A stretch of DNA of 37,742 nt. It comes from Plebeiibacterium sediminum. GTDB lineage: Bacteria; Bacteroidota; Bacteroidia; Bacteroidales; Marinilabiliaceae. The stretch spans positions 1 to 37,742 of the forward strand of contig NZ_JAPDPJ010000058.1 in assembly GCF_026013605.1 (NCBI RefSeq), written 5' to 3'. Positions 1 to 9,519 of this stretch are shown one piece after another (positions within the stretch are counted from its first letter, which is position 1; every line of letters starts with the position of its first letter). Both the position numbers and the translations under genes were made by a program. The notes below the pieces were generated by a model, which was given only the letters and a program-made list of their open reading frames with translations, was not told the DNA's origin and did no database searches.

Positions 1-38
1 ATGTTGTAAAAAGTTTCGCAAAATCAATTTACAACTTT

Positions 39-78
39 GAGGGGAAACCGAAAGGAAGTACCCTCTTTTATTTTTTTA
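39..78 (+). terminator. Possible intrinsic terminator of a gene left of the window
   Basis: GAGGG at 39-43 can pair with CCCTC at 61-65, with a small CC-GAAA-GG hairpin inside the loop, and a T-rich tract (66-78) follows. The stem is short, and the gene it would serve lies outside the window, so this is a moderate call. Confidence 0.4.
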
Positions 79-462
79 CTCGGTCACTAGTGATTAGATA
101 TCAATCAAGTGTTAAAAATAAAGACTGTGGCACTGAGACTCTGTTTTTTTAAAAAATCATTATTAAATCCGCATGAGTTTACTTTTATGTTCTTTTTGTA
201 ATTGCGATATTATGAATAGAGCAATGATTCTCATAAAAGTTGTTATTTTACAAAAGGTGATCAGGTTATACGAATTGGAGATGACTTTTTTTGAACTATA
301 ATATCTATTACCGTTTTGATCATTTTAGGAATTCAGAATAAATTCGTTCGTTTTATATGTTGTCATTTGTTTTAAATTGCCATAAGTACCTTGTAACTCA
401 TTTTAATTATTCTCCTGTGTATGAATTTGGATTTTCAAATATCTATGTTCGTTTCATATTGT
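79..462. other. Gene-free stretch, nothing recognised
   Basis: This A+T-rich stretch before the first gene holds no convincing reading frame on either strand, no tRNA-like fold and no clear repeat. The only recognisable signal is the -7 box just to its right, at 463-470. Confidence 0.6.
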
Positions 463-470
463 TATATTTG
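463..470 (+). promoter_or_regulatory. Bacteroidota -7 promoter box (TATATTTG)
   Basis: TATATTTG is an exact match to the Bacteroidota sigma-ABfr -7 consensus TAnnTTTG. It lies 29 bases before the ATG at 500, which suits a short leader. No good -33 TTG is found at the usual 17-23 base spacing, so only the -7 element supports the call. Confidence 0.45.
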
Positions 471-499
471 TAGGCTGTAAAGGTAAATACGATTTTAAA

Positions 500-1549
500 A
501 TGATTGATTTCTCGAAAGCAACCATTGATAATATGGTTGTTCATCAAATAGGAGCAAGAGCTGAGGCTGAGCCATTGAGGTTCTCAAAAAGTACCATGAA
601 TCTTCAAGGAGACGAGATGGTTACAGATGTGTTACTTAATTATTTTTTTAAACCATTTAAAGAGGATTCCTATTATAATTTCTGGCATAAAGAGGATATT
701 GAAAAAAATCTGGTTTATGTAAACGTAAGTAATCTTTTTAGTGGAGAAGGGGATTTCTATCAATCATCTATACAATTAGCCGAATGGTTATATGAAAATT
801 CGAATCATCCAAAAATTAAAGGTGGAGAATTTTACATGGCAATGTTTAATAATGTTGTTGTTGATGGTGAGCTGGTAAACGCACTTGGAATATTCAAGTC
901 TGAAAATAAAGAAACCTTTTTAAAAGTTTATCTTAAGGAGCAAAATTTTGAACTGGGAACACAGGAAGGGATCAATATAAAAAAGCTTGATAAAGGTTGT
1001 TTAATATTTAATACAGAGCAAGAAGAAGGATATAAAATTTGTTCGGTTGATAATATTAATAAAGGTAATGAGGCTCGTTTTTGGGTGGATGATTTTTTAG
1101 GACTGCAACCTCGTGAGGATAATTATTACTTTACACGTAACTACATGGAAATGTGCCGTGGTTTTGTGGATAATGTTTATAATAAAGACAACGAAGTTCC
1201 TAGGGCAGATCAGATTGATATGTTAAACAGATCCATGGATTTTTTTAATAATAAAGATAATTTCAACGAAGCAAACTTTGAACATGAAGTAATGGGCCAA
1301 CCTGAAATTATTGATGCGTTTAAGGATTACAAGGAGAATTATCAATTAGAAAATAGTATTCCGTTAAAAGAAGAATTTGATATTTCGAAAAGTGCTGTAA
1401 AGGGGCAAAAAGGAACCTTTAAATCCATTTTAAAACTGGATAAAAATTTTCATGTTTACATTCATGGAAGAAGAGATTATGTTGAAAGAGGATATGATCA
1501 GCAGCGCGGATTAAATTATTATACGCTTTATTACGAAATTGAAAGCTAA
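500..1549 (+). CDS. Nucleoid-associated protein (NA37/YejK-like family)
   Basis: A 349-residue soluble protein without signal peptide or membrane segment. Its length and pattern fit the Bacteroidota branch of the NA37/YejK nucleoid-associated family: an N-terminal DFSKATIDNMVVHQIG segment, a middle stretch with FYMAMFNN and GIFKSENKETFLKV (about residues 112-142), then a FWVDDFLG segment near 197-204. Family members bind the nucleoid; the exact role in this phylum is not established. The start is the first ATG after a good -7 box. The last 11 bases overlap the presumed TTG start of menF in another frame, so the two genes are probably co-transcribed and perhaps translationally coupled. The function is assigned by recalled family resemblance only. 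Confidence 0.75.
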   Translation: MIDFSKATIDNMVVHQIGARAEAEPLRFSKSTMNLQGDEMVTDVLLNYFFKPFKEDSYYNFWHKEDIEKNLVYVNVSNLFSGEGDFYQSSIQLAEWLYENSNHPKIKGGEFYMAMFNNVVVDGELVNALGIFKSENKETFLKVYLKEQNFELGTQEGINIKKLDKGCLIFNTEQEEGYKICSVDNINKGNEARFWVDDFLGLQPREDNYYFTRNYMEMCRGFVDNVYNKDNEVPRADQIDMLNRSMDFFNNKDNFNEANFEHEVMGQPEIIDAFKDYKENYQLENSIPLKEEFDISKSAVKGQKGTFKSILKLDKNFHVYIHGRRDYVERGYDQQRGLNYYTLYYEIES

Positions 1550-2681
1550 TATTATCCAGAAGAAATATTATATAGTGCAAAAATATAGTCAGGAAGAGGT
1601 ATTAATTAAGTGTGTACAAAATAAAGTATCGTTTTCCATATACAGGTACCCGGGAACGGATAAAGATATATTATTGATTAGTGAGGATGTCTCTGCTTTT
1701 GATAAAAATCAGTTATCAGAATTTATAGATAAAGATGGGTACCTTATTGCTCCTTTTTCCTTTGAAACCAATAAAGGTGTTTTTCTGAAAAATTCAATAT
1801 TAGTTGAAGGTTCAGTTGAAAAATTAAGTGTAGATCATATAATCAATGCAAAAGGACAGGATGAATTGGCTACAGCAAATAATCTTTATGCTGATTATTC
1901 CATTTATTTGGAGCAGTTTGAAAATTTGTTTGCATCCATAAAAAAAGGAAATATCCAAAAAGCCATCTTGTCAAGAGTAAAGCATATTGATTCATTTCCG
2001 ACGCAAAAAGCAGTTGATTTATATTACCAATTAAGCGCGCTTTATCCTAATGCATATTCATTTATGTATTATACATCTTATACTGGTTTGTGGATTGGTG
2101 CAACACCTGAACTTCTTCTGCAAATACAGCATAACTCCGTTCAGACGGTTTCATTGGCCGGGACAAAAAAATATGACGATCAGGAAAAATCATGGAATAA
2201 GAAGGAGCTTAATGAGCAACAGTATGTTTCAGATTATATGGATAGATTGTTGAATCAGTATAATGTTGTAAATTATAAGGTTGAAGGTCCTGTAAGTGTT
2301 AAAGCAGGTAAATTGTCTCATCTTAAAACTATATATAATTTTCCATTAGATGATATAGCAGCAAAAGTGGGTGAGTTTGTTATTGATTTACATCCTACTC
2401 CAGCAGTTTGCGGTTTGCCTAAACAGACTTCAATGGAAGTTATTCATTCCGTAGAAGGTCATCAACGTTCTTACTATTCTGGTTTTATTGGTAAAGTAAG
2501 TAAGGATAGTTTGAATTTATATGTGAACATACGGAGTCTTAAGTTTGTTGATGAAGGTGTTGATTTGTACATAGGGGGCGGCATTACCGAAGGGTCTGAT
2601 GCTAAACTGGAGTGGAATGAAACCGAATTAAAAGCAGGTACGCTTTTAGATGTAATTAATGAATTGAAAAATAATAAATAG
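1539..2681 (+). CDS. menF: Isochorismate synthase (chorismate-binding enzyme)
   Basis: Converts chorismate to isochorismate, the first committed step of menaquinone synthesis. About 380 residues with the C-terminal chorismate-binding fold: KAILSR near residue 141 (its Lys is the likely general base), SLAGTKK near 206, HPTPAVCGLPKQ, the YYSGFIG motif, and GGGITEGSDAKLEWNETELKA close to the end, which carries metal-binding Glu residues. There is no in-frame ATG before the conserved region. The likely start is TTG at 1539, inside the end of the upstream gene; GTG at 1575 is an alternative and would remove the overlap. menD follows 11 bases after the stop. The neighbouring menD and menB favour the menaquinone role over salicylate or enterobactin synthesis. 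Confidence 0.92.
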   Translation: MKANIIQKKYYIVQKYSQEEVLIKCVQNKVSFSIYRYPGTDKDILLISEDVSAFDKNQLSEFIDKDGYLIAPFSFETNKGVFLKNSILVEGSVEKLSVDHIINAKGQDELATANNLYADYSIYLEQFENLFASIKKGNIQKAILSRVKHIDSFPTQKAVDLYYQLSALYPNAYSFMYYTSYTGLWIGATPELLLQIQHNSVQTVSLAGTKKYDDQEKSWNKKELNEQQYVSDYMDRLLNQYNVVNYKVEGPVSVKAGKLSHLKTIYNFPLDDIAAKVGEFVIDLHPTPAVCGLPKQTSMEVIHSVEGHQRSYYSGFIGKVSKDSLNLYVNIRSLKFVDEGVDLYIGGGITEGSDAKLEWNETELKAGTLLDVINELKNNK

Positions 2682-2692
2682 ATTACCAATAT

Positions 2693-4375
2693 ATGTTATC
2701 AGATAAAAAGAGTGTTCAAATTCTTGTGCAGCAATGTGTAGCCAATGGATTAAAAGAAATTGTAATCTCACCGGGATCAAGAAATGCACCTTTAACCTTA
2801 TCTTTTAACGTTACCCCGGAAATAAAAACATTTACTATAGTTGATGAACGAAGTGCTGGTTTTTTTGCGCTGGGAATGGCTCAGCAATTAAAAAGGCCTG
2901 TTGCTTTACTATGTACGAGTGGTTCTGCTGCTTTAAACTATGCTCCGGCTATTGTTGAAGCCTACTATCAGGAAATACCGTTGGTTGTTTTAACTGCTGA
3001 CAGACCAGAGGAATGGGTAGGTCAGGCTGATGGACAAACCATAAATCAAAAGGGCATATATCATAACTATATTAAATTTGAAACCAGTTTACCGGTTGAG
3101 TGTTTACATAATGATGATCAGTGGTATGCCAAACGGATCGTTTCAGAGGCTTTTATTAAAGCAACCAGTGATGCTGCAGGTCCGGTTCATATAAATATTC
3201 CTTTACGGGAACCATTATACGGAAGAACGAGTCATGTTCAGGATACTAATATCTCAATATCCCAACTTGATCCCATTCGTACATTGTCGGAAAATCAATT
3301 GTCCAATATTGCTAAGAAATGGAATCAATATCATTCAGTAATGGTTATTTGTGGTGTGAATCATCCCAATAGTGAATTGAACGAAGTTATCAATATAATT
3401 TCCAAACAATTAAATACTGTTGTACTTACAGAAACAACATCAAATATTAAAGGGGAAAGAATCATTGAAAGTATCGATAGGCAGATATTTAGCCTGGACA
3501 AGGCTGAGGAAACTCCATTTGCGCCTGATTTGTTGATTTCTTTTGGCGGACAGATTGTTAGTAAGCAGATTAAGAAATTTTTAAGAGAAAATGCACCTAA
3601 AGAACATTGGCACGTTTCTTTAAATAGTAATATTATTGATACGTTTCAGGGTTTATCGATGCATGTAAAAATGGATCCTTTAGATTTTTTTAAGCAGACA
3701 GGCCCTCTTTTAAATAATGAGAATAGTAACTATTTTAATATTTGGAATAAACATGCTATTGAAACTCGTAAAAAGCATGAGCAATATATAAAGGATAGCC
3801 AATGGAGTGATATAAAAGCTTTGTCATATGTTTTTACAAATTTACCATTGGAATGTAATTTACAATTAGCCAATAGCACTCCGGTACGCTATGCTCAGTT
3901 ATTCCAGGATGAAATAAAAGTGAATTCATTTGCCAATAGAGGAACAAGTGGTATAGATGGTACACTAAGTACTGCCGTTGGTGCCGCTGCTGTGTCAGAT
4001 ATACCTACACTTTTAGTAATTGGAGACCTGTCGTTCTTTTATGATTCAAATGGCTTGTGGAATAAGTATCTGAAACCAAACTTTAAAATTGTTTTGATCA
4101 ATAATAGTGGAGGTGGTATCTTTAGATTTATTCCTGGTTCTGCTGAAACAGAAGAGTTAGAAGAGTTCTTTGAAGTTAAACATCAGCAAACAGCTGAATA
4201 TATAGCAAAAGCTTTTAATTTAAAGTATATTGCATGTTCGTCGGAGGATGAACTTAAACAGGGATATGAGGAGTTATTATTATGTAATAACCAACCTGTT
4301 ATTATGGAGGTTTTTACTCCAAATGAAATAAATGGAAAATTACTTAGAGGGTATTTTAAATATCTTAAATCATAA
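2693..4375 (+). CDS. menD: SEPHCHC synthase (2-succinyl-5-enolpyruvyl-6-hydroxy-3-cyclohexene-1-carboxylate synthase)
   Basis: Thiamine-diphosphate enzyme that joins 2-oxoglutarate (after decarboxylation) to isochorismate. 560 residues, a normal length for MenD. Visible motifs are VISPGSRNAPLTL at 24-36, VDERSAGF with the cofactor-activating Glu52, CTSGSAALNY near 90, LTADRPEEW with DGQTINQ near 105-125, and the ThDP/Mg site GDLSF at 444-448 followed by an NNSGGG about 25 residues later. It starts 11 bases after menF and is followed 26 bases later by menB, so menF-menD-menB reads as one transcript. Confidence 0.96.
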   Translation: MLSDKKSVQILVQQCVANGLKEIVISPGSRNAPLTLSFNVTPEIKTFTIVDERSAGFFALGMAQQLKRPVALLCTSGSAALNYAPAIVEAYYQEIPLVVLTADRPEEWVGQADGQTINQKGIYHNYIKFETSLPVECLHNDDQWYAKRIVSEAFIKATSDAAGPVHINIPLREPLYGRTSHVQDTNISISQLDPIRTLSENQLSNIAKKWNQYHSVMVICGVNHPNSELNEVINIISKQLNTVVLTETTSNIKGERIIESIDRQIFSLDKAEETPFAPDLLISFGGQIVSKQIKKFLRENAPKEHWHVSLNSNIIDTFQGLSMHVKMDPLDFFKQTGPLLNNENSNYFNIWNKHAIETRKKHEQYIKDSQWSDIKALSYVFTNLPLECNLQLANSTPVRYAQLFQDEIKVNSFANRGTSGIDGTLSTAVGAAAVSDIPTLLVIGDLSFFYDSNGLWNKYLKPNFKIVLINNSGGGIFRFIPGSAETEELEEFFEVKHQQTAEYIAKAFNLKYIACSSEDELKQGYEELLLCNNQPVIMEVFTPNEINGKLLRGYFKYLKS

Positions 4376-4401
4376 CGAAAATAGGATAAATTAAAAACGA
4401 C

Positions 4402-5223
4402 ATGAGCAAATATAATTGGGAAACAATAAAAGAATATACCGACATTAAATTTGAGTTTTTTGAAGGTATTGCAAAGGTAACCATTAACAGACCTGAAGTA
4501 TATAACGCATTCAGACCAGAAACCAACATGGAAATGCTGGATGCTTTTGAAATATGCAGAGAGCGTCAGGATATTAATGTGGTAGTTTTAACCGGTACAG
4601 GTGATAAAGCTTTTTGTTCTGGTGGCGACCAAAAAGTTAAAGGCGTAGGTGGATATATTGATGAAAATGGTGTACCTCGTCTTAATGTTTTAGACTTACA
4701 TAAAAAAATTCGTTCGTTGCCAAAGCCTGTTATTGCCATGGTAAATGGTTATGCAATTGGTGGAGGTCATGTTCTGCATGTGGTTTGTGATTTAACTATT
4801 GCTTCAGAAAACGCAAGGTTTGGGCAAACTGGCCCTAAAGTAGGTAGCTTTGATGCAGGATTTGGATCATCATACTTAGCGCGTCACGTGGGACAAAAGA
4901 AAGCACGTGAAATTTGGTTTTTGTGCGAGCAATATACTGCCGAAGAAGCTGAAAAAATGGGTATGGTGAATAAGGTAGTTCCTCTGGAGCAGTTAGAGGA
5001 TACTACAGTGGAATGGTGTCGTACTATTATGAAAAGAAGTCCTCTAGCTTTAAGAATGATTAAACGAGGTCTTAATGCAGAGTTAGATGGTCAGCATGGA
5101 TTAATGGAGATGGCTGGTGATGCAACATTAATGTATTATTTAATGGAGGAAGCTCAGGAAGGTAAAAATGCCTTTCTGGAAAAACGAGATCCGGATTTTG
5201 GACAATTTCCAAAATTTCCATGA
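4402..5223 (+). CDS. menB: 1,4-dihydroxy-2-naphthoyl-CoA synthase
   Basis: Crotonase-fold enzyme that closes the naphthoquinol ring of o-succinylbenzoyl-CoA. 273 residues. [21 protein letters not shown] at 140-160 is nearly the same as the E. coli MenB active-site segment, with Ser149 and Asp151 in the catalytic positions. Gln142 and Gly144 match the bicarbonate-binding residues of type I MenB, so this enzyme should depend on bicarbonate rather than carry the Asp of type II enzymes. The oxyanion segment FCSGGDQ lies at 71-77 and [10 protein letters not shown] at 114-123. It is the last gene before a strong terminator, which ends the first men transcript. Confidence 0.96.
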   Translation: MSKYNWETIKEYTDIKFEFFEGIAKVTINRPEVYNAFRPETNMEMLDAFEICRERQDINVVVLTGTGDKAFCSGGDQKVKGVGGYIDENGVPRLNVLDLHKKIRSLPKPVIAMVNGYAIGGGHVLHVVCDLTIASENARFGQTGPKVGSFDAGFGSSYLARHVGQKKAREIWFLCEQYTAEEAEKMGMVNKVVPLEQLEDTTVEWCRTIMKRSPLALRMIKRGLNAELDGQHGLMEMAGDATLMYYLMEEAQEGKNAFLEKRDPDFGQFPKFP

Positions 5224-5231
5224 TATTATTC

Positions 5232-5272
5232 AAGAAGCCCTGGTTGTTAAATGAGCTAGGGCTTCTTTTTTT
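5232..5272 (+). terminator. Intrinsic terminator after menB
   Basis: A perfect 10-bp stem (AAGAAGCCCT at 5232-5241 with AGGGCTTCTT at 5258-5267), a 16-base loop and a T-tract through 5272, starting 9 bases after the menB stop. It separates menFDB from the chemoreceptor gene. Confidence 0.85.
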
Positions 5273-5434
5273 ACAAAATACTATATTAGAAAATTAGACT
5301 AAAATGTTTTAATGCCTTATTTTGAATAAGATAGAAAACAATTACCCCTACATAAACGTACTATAGCTACCAACGCAACACATAATTTTCGAGACTAATC
5401 CTAAACATAATTTTTTACACTTATAGTTATAGTT

Positions 5435-7534
5435 ATGAAGAGGGAATGGTCGTTGAAGAATATTGAAATTGGAAGAAGACTAAATCTGGTCTTAGGATCC
5501 ATTGTTGTTTTAATCATTACCACCTTAGGTGCCTTCGCTGTTTATTCAGAATACAGTACTTTGATGAAATCTATGGATGATTTGTCTCTTGAAGAAACAA
5601 AGAATCTGAAACGAATGATTGAATTACAGATTGAAACAAAACAGGAATTTGTTGAATCAGGCATAGGCGTTGCTAATAAGTTATTTTATCAGCGAAAGTT
5701 AGCATTGAATAAAAATAAAACATCGCAAATTCTTGCTGTTAATCAATTAACTCATGAAAAAATAGATGTTGAGATTCCGGAATTTAAGTTTGGAGGAGAT
5801 TTGTTGTATCATCATTACGATTTTGTTGAAGAGGTTGGTGATCTTTTGAATGGAACAGCTACTGTTTTTCAAAGGATACCTCAAGGTTTTCTGCGCATCT
5901 CAACTAATGTGATGAATAAAGAAGGACAACGTGGAGTTAATACTTATATTCCGAATGAATCGCCAGTTATTCAAACCGTTTTAAAAGGTGAAACCTATCA
6001 AGGCAGAGCTTTTGTGGTAGATGATTGGTATTTAACAGTTTATGAACCTATTTTTATTGATGGAGAAGTTCAGGGAATATTGTATGTAGGCCTAAAGGAG
6101 AAGGATTTATCTAAAATAAAAGGCATTTTTGCCAGTAAAAAATACTTGGAAACAGGATATCCATTCTTAATAGGTAAAGATGGTCAAATGCTTATTCATC
6201 CTACAGGTGAGGGAGTGAATTATTCCAATGAAGAGTTCTTTCAGAAAATACAGGAAAATGCGCTAAAAAGTGAAATTGGTAAGTTCTATTATCATTTTGA
6301 AGGTAAAGAAAAGGCCTTGTTTTATGAATATATTCCGGCAATTGAATCATATGTAGCTGTATCTTTCTACCAGTCTGAAGTTCATAAAGAAATTTATGAT
6401 ATAATAGGTGTTATTATAATTGTATTGTTGATTGGGGTTGTTGTGTTCGTTTTGTTTAATGGATATATGGCACGTTCCATTAGCCGACCAATTGGTAAAA
6501 CGGTTGAATTCGCTAAAAAAGTGGCCGATGGTGATTTAACCGTTAATATAGATATTGATCAGAAAGATGAGATAGGTCAAATGGCTGTGGCATTAAACGA
6601 TATGATCCGTAAACTAAAAGGAATTGTTTCCGAGATTATTACCGGATCTTCCAATATAGCCTCTGCAGGGCATCAGGTTAGTTCTACATCTCAACAAATT
6701 TCACAAGGTGCTACTGAGCAGGCCGCCTCTGTTGAAGAGGTTTCATCAACTATGGAAGAAATGGTTAGTAATATTGAGATGAATTCTCAAAATGCTAAAA
6801 ATACAGAGGGGATTTCATTAAAAGCCCACGATACGATGCAGGGTGTTTATGATAGTACACACAAGTCAATTGAGGTAACCAGTTCTATTTCCAATAAAAT
6901 TAAGATTATTGAAGATATAGCCTTTCAAACTAATATATTAAGTTTAAATGCTGCAGTAGAGGCAGCACGAGCAGGAACCCAGGGCCGAGGTTTTGCTGTT
7001 GTTGCAGAAGAGGTTAGAAAGTTAGCTGAAGTAAGTAAAAACGCCGCAAATGAAATATTAAGCCTATCAAAAGAGGGTTTTGATGTGGTTAAGTCTGCAG
7101 GTGAAAAAGTAGGGGAAATGGCTCCTGAGATTGAAAAAACAACAGAGTTGGTACAGGAAATTGCTACTTCCAGTGAAGAGCAATTAAAAGGAGCCGAACA
7201 GGTAAATACCGTTATTCAGGAACTAAATAATTTAACGCAACAAAATGCATCGGCAAGTGAAGAATTGGCTGCCAGTGCAGAAGAATTATCCTCTCAGGCT
7301 GATCACCTTAAAGAGTTGGTGAGTTATTTTAAAATGGATGAAAATGAGGTACGTGAAGCTTTCAAAAAGGACTCAGAAGCTAATGTAGCATTAGATGACT
7401 TTGATGAATCTGAGTTCGAAATGAAAAGTAAGGTTAATCACACAGATAAGCCAACAGTGAATATAGTTAAGTCACCAAATGAGCAAATTAAAATTTTCGA
7501 TAAGGATTTTGAAAAAGATTTTGAGTCGTTTTAA
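5435..7534 (+). CDS. Methyl-accepting chemotaxis protein with large periplasmic Cache-type sensor
   Basis: A 699-residue chemoreceptor that passes a ligand signal to CheA/CheW. Order: short cytoplasmic start, TM1 at about 15-37, periplasmic sensor at 38-321 that looks like a Cache3/Cache2-type region ([18 protein letters not shown] and GILYVGL near 190-220, [13 protein letters not shown] near 244-256), TM2 at 322-343, HAMP at 344-397, then the long signalling coiled coil. The hairpin tip is unmistakable: [20 protein letters not shown] (495-514) followed by [15 protein letters not shown]. Residues 635-699 form an acidic, probably flexible tail ending DFESF, which fits the form of a CheR-tethering pentapeptide. 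It sits between menB and menA, behind a terminator and before a menA promoter, so it is probably a separate unit. The ligand cannot be inferred. Confidence 0.95.
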   Translation: MKREWSLKNIEIGRRLNLVLGSIVVLIITTLGAFAVYSEYSTLMKSMDDLSLEETKNLKRMIELQIETKQEFVESGIGVANKLFYQRKLALNKNKTSQILAVNQLTHEKIDVEIPEFKFGGDLLYHHYDFVEEVGDLLNGTATVFQRIPQGFLRISTNVMNKEGQRGVNTYIPNESPVIQTVLKGETYQGRAFVVDDWYLTVYEPIFIDGEVQGILYVGLKEKDLSKIKGIFASKKYLETGYPFLIGKDGQMLIHPTGEGVNYSNEEFFQKIQENALKSEIGKFYYHFEGKEKALFYEYIPAIESYVAVSFYQSEVHKEIYDIIGVIIIVLLIGVVVFVLFNGYMARSISRPIGKTVEFAKKVADGDLTVNIDIDQKDEIGQMAVALNDMIRKLKGIVSEIITGSSNIASAGHQVSSTSQQISQGATEQAASVEEVSSTMEEMVSNIEMNSQNAKNTEGISLKAHDTMQGVYDSTHKSIEVTSSISNKIKIIEDIAFQTNILSLNAAVEAARAGTQGRGFAVVAEEVRKLAEVSKNAANEILSLSKEGFDVVKSAGEKVGEMAPEIEKTTELVQEIATSSEEQLKGAEQVNTVIQELNNLTQQNASASEELAASAEELSSQADHLKELVSYFKMDENEVREAFKKDSEANVALDDFDESEFEMKSKVNHTDKPTVNIVKSPNEQIKIFDKDFEKDFESF

Positions 7535-7542
7535 TATCTTTG
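7509..7542 (+). promoter_or_regulatory. Probable promoter of menA-menC-menE
   Basis: TATCTTTG at 7535-7542 matches the Bacteroidota -7 consensus TAnnTTTG and begins at the base directly after the stop codon of the chemoreceptor gene. A TTG at 7509-7511 lies 23 bases upstream, the long end of the accepted 17-23 range. The box ends 20 bases before the menA ATG. The -33 half lies inside coding sequence and may be chance. Confidence 0.45.
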
Positions 7543-7562
7543 CCGCTTATTAAATTAAGCGT

Positions 7563-8468
7563 ATGTTAAATATTAAACCATATATTTTATCATTCAGGTT
7601 GCAAACTTTACCATTAGCAGTATCAACTGTGTTAATGGGAAATATTATTGCAGCCTACCATAATAGTTATCATTCTTATGTTGGAATATTTGCTGTTATT
7701 ACTACTATATTTTTACAAATATTATCAAATGTAGCTAATGACTATGGAGATGCAATTTCTGGTGCTGACAATGAGGAGCGAGTAGGACCGGAAAGAATGG
7801 TAGCATCCGGAAAAATATCCAGGAAAGCGATGCGAAATACGGTTGTTGTATTCGTGTCGCTTTCTTTATTATCAGGAATAATACTTATTTATTTTGGCAA
7901 TTTTAGAGCTGTAAGTATTAAATCAATCGGTTTATTTATTCTTGGTATTGGAGCTATAGCAGCGGCAATAAAATATACTGTAGGTAAAAATCCTTATGGT
8001 TACAGGGGTTTAGGTGATATCTTTGTATTTATATTCTTTGGATTAGTAGGTGTATTAGGGACTTACTTTTTGCATACGGGTACCATTCATTTATGGGTTG
8101 TTCTGCCTGCTTCTGCAATGGGCTTTTTAAGCGTTGGTGTTTTGAATTTAAATAACCTGAGAGATGTGGAAACTGATGCTAAAACAGGCAAGAATACATT
8201 AGTGGTTAAAAATGGAAGTAAATGGGGAAAAAAGTATCATGTGTTTTTGCATTTGGGTGCATTGTTTTCTCTCCTTATTTTTGGCATATATAACTTTACT
8301 GAGTGGTATCAATGGATATTTATTTTGGTGTTTATTCTTTTATTAAAAGATCTGATCTTTGTGTATAAAAATAACGATCCGATGTTGTTATATCCTTATC
8401 TTAAAAAATTAGCTATATCCACTTTTCTTTTGGTGCTGTTTTTAGGATTACCACTGTTATTATTATGA
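7563..8468 (+). CDS. menA: 1,4-dihydroxy-2-naphthoate polyprenyltransferase
   Basis: Integral-membrane UbiA-family enzyme that attaches the isoprenoid chain to dihydroxynaphthoate to give demethylmenaquinol. 301 residues, largely hydrophobic, with about eight or nine membrane segments. The first Asp-rich prenyl-diphosphate/Mg motif is NDYGDAISGAD at 59-69, and the second is DVETD at 201-205 after NLNNLR. Its place directly before menC and menE supports MenA rather than UbiA or a haem or chlorophyll prenyltransferase. The menC ATG follows 4 bases after the stop. Confidence 0.95.
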   Translation: MLNIKPYILSFRLQTLPLAVSTVLMGNIIAAYHNSYHSYVGIFAVITTIFLQILSNVANDYGDAISGADNEERVGPERMVASGKISRKAMRNTVVVFVSLSLLSGIILIYFGNFRAVSIKSIGLFILGIGAIAAAIKYTVGKNPYGYRGLGDIFVFIFFGLVGVLGTYFLHTGTIHLWVVLPASAMGFLSVGVLNLNNLRDVETDAKTGKNTLVVKNGSKWGKKYHVFLHLGALFSLLIFGIYNFTEWYQWIFILVFILLLKDLIFVYKNNDPMLLYPYLKKLAISTFLLVLFLGLPLLLL

Positions 8469-8472
8469 TTTG

Positions 8473-9519
8473 ATGTTACAAGCTAAAATAACTCCACATA
8501 AATTTCAATTTATAACTCCAGGAGGAACTTCCAGAGGGGTTTTAACAACAAAAGACAGTTGGTATATTCAGGTTTTTGAGAAAGATAAGCCGCAAATCAT
8601 AGGAATTGGTGAGTGCTCAATTCTTCCAAAATTAAGTTTTGATGACAGACCAGATTATATGGATAAACTGGTAGAAGTTTGTGATAATATCAATGAATAT
8701 CAATTAAATTATCAGGAATCTCTTATAGATTGGCCTTCGATTCGATTTGGAATTGAAATGGCATTGTTGGATTTGCAAAACGGAGGTAAACACCAAATAT
8801 TTCATTCAGATTTTTATACGGGAAAAAGGAATATACCTATAAATGGGTTGATCTGGATGGGTGATATTGAATATATGACCACTCAAATATCTCAGAAACT
8901 TCAGGAAGGTTTTAATTGTATTAAGATTAAAATAGGAGCACTGGATTTTGAAAATGAAATCAATCTAATAAAAGAAATCAGAAAGGTATATTCCGTAAAA
9001 GAAATAGAAATAAGAGTGGACGCAAATGGGGCTTTTTCACCTGATGAGGTCATTGGCAAAATGCAAAGGTTGTATGAGTTAGATATTCATTCAATAGAGC
9101 AACCCATAAAGGCTGGACAATGGAATGAAATGGCGGATATTTGCAAACAATCTCCTTTGTCGGTAGCTTTGGATGAGGAACTTATTGGGATTCATTCAAT
9201 GGCGAAAAAAGCAGAGTTACTTTCTCAGATTAATCCTTCTTATATTATTCTTAAACCATCGTTGTTAGGTGGATTTAAAGCTTGTGAAGAGTGGATTGAG
9301 TTAGCCAATAAATATCAGGTTGGTTGGTGGGCAACTTCTGCTTTGGAGGGAAATGTTGGCCTGAATGCGATTGCTCAATGGACAGCAATTCAGGATACGA
9401 ATATGCCACAGGGATTAGGGACAGGGAAAGTGTTTTCCAATAATATATCATCTCCTTTAGTTGTTGAAAATGGTCACTTGTGTTATAAGCAAAATACAGA
9501 ATGGGGGAAACTACCATGA
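8473..9519 (+). CDS. menC: o-Succinylbenzoate synthase
   Basis: Enolase-superfamily enzyme that dehydrates SHCHC to o-succinylbenzoate. From the ATG at 8473 (chosen over a TTG one codon earlier) it has 348 residues. The active-site pattern of the family is complete: KIK with Lys151 and Lys153, metal ligands Asp183 (RVDANGAF), Glu209 (SIEQP) and Asp234 (ALDEEL), and the second catalytic Lys261 (ILKPSLLGG). Its TGA stop overlaps the menE ATG as ATGA at 9516-9519, a classic coupling overlap. Some relatives are N-acylamino-acid racemases, but the neighbours decide for MenC. Confidence 0.95.
   Translation: MLQAKITPHKFQFITPGGTSRGVLTTKDSWYIQVFEKDKPQIIGIGECSILPKLSFDDRPDYMDKLVEVCDNINEYQLNYQESLIDWPSIRFGIEMALLDLQNGGKHQIFHSDFYTGKRNIPINGLIWMGDIEYMTTQISQKLQEGFNCIKIKIGALDFENEINLIKEIRKVYSVKEIEIRVDANGAFSPDEVIGKMQRLYELDIHSIEQPIKAGQWNEMADICKQSPLSVALDEELIGIHSMAKKAELLSQINPSYIILKPSLLGGFKACEEWIELANKYQVGWWATSALEGNVGLNAIAQWTAIQDTNMPQGLGTGKVFSNNISSPLVVENGHLCYKQNTEWGKLP

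Noticed and set aside
2050-2253. Short frames overlapping menF and other genes on both strands (for example 2050-2253, 9511-9696, 19911-20180, 32224-32421)
   Set aside because: All lie inside well-supported genes, have no family resemblance and show composition expected from out-of-frame reading.
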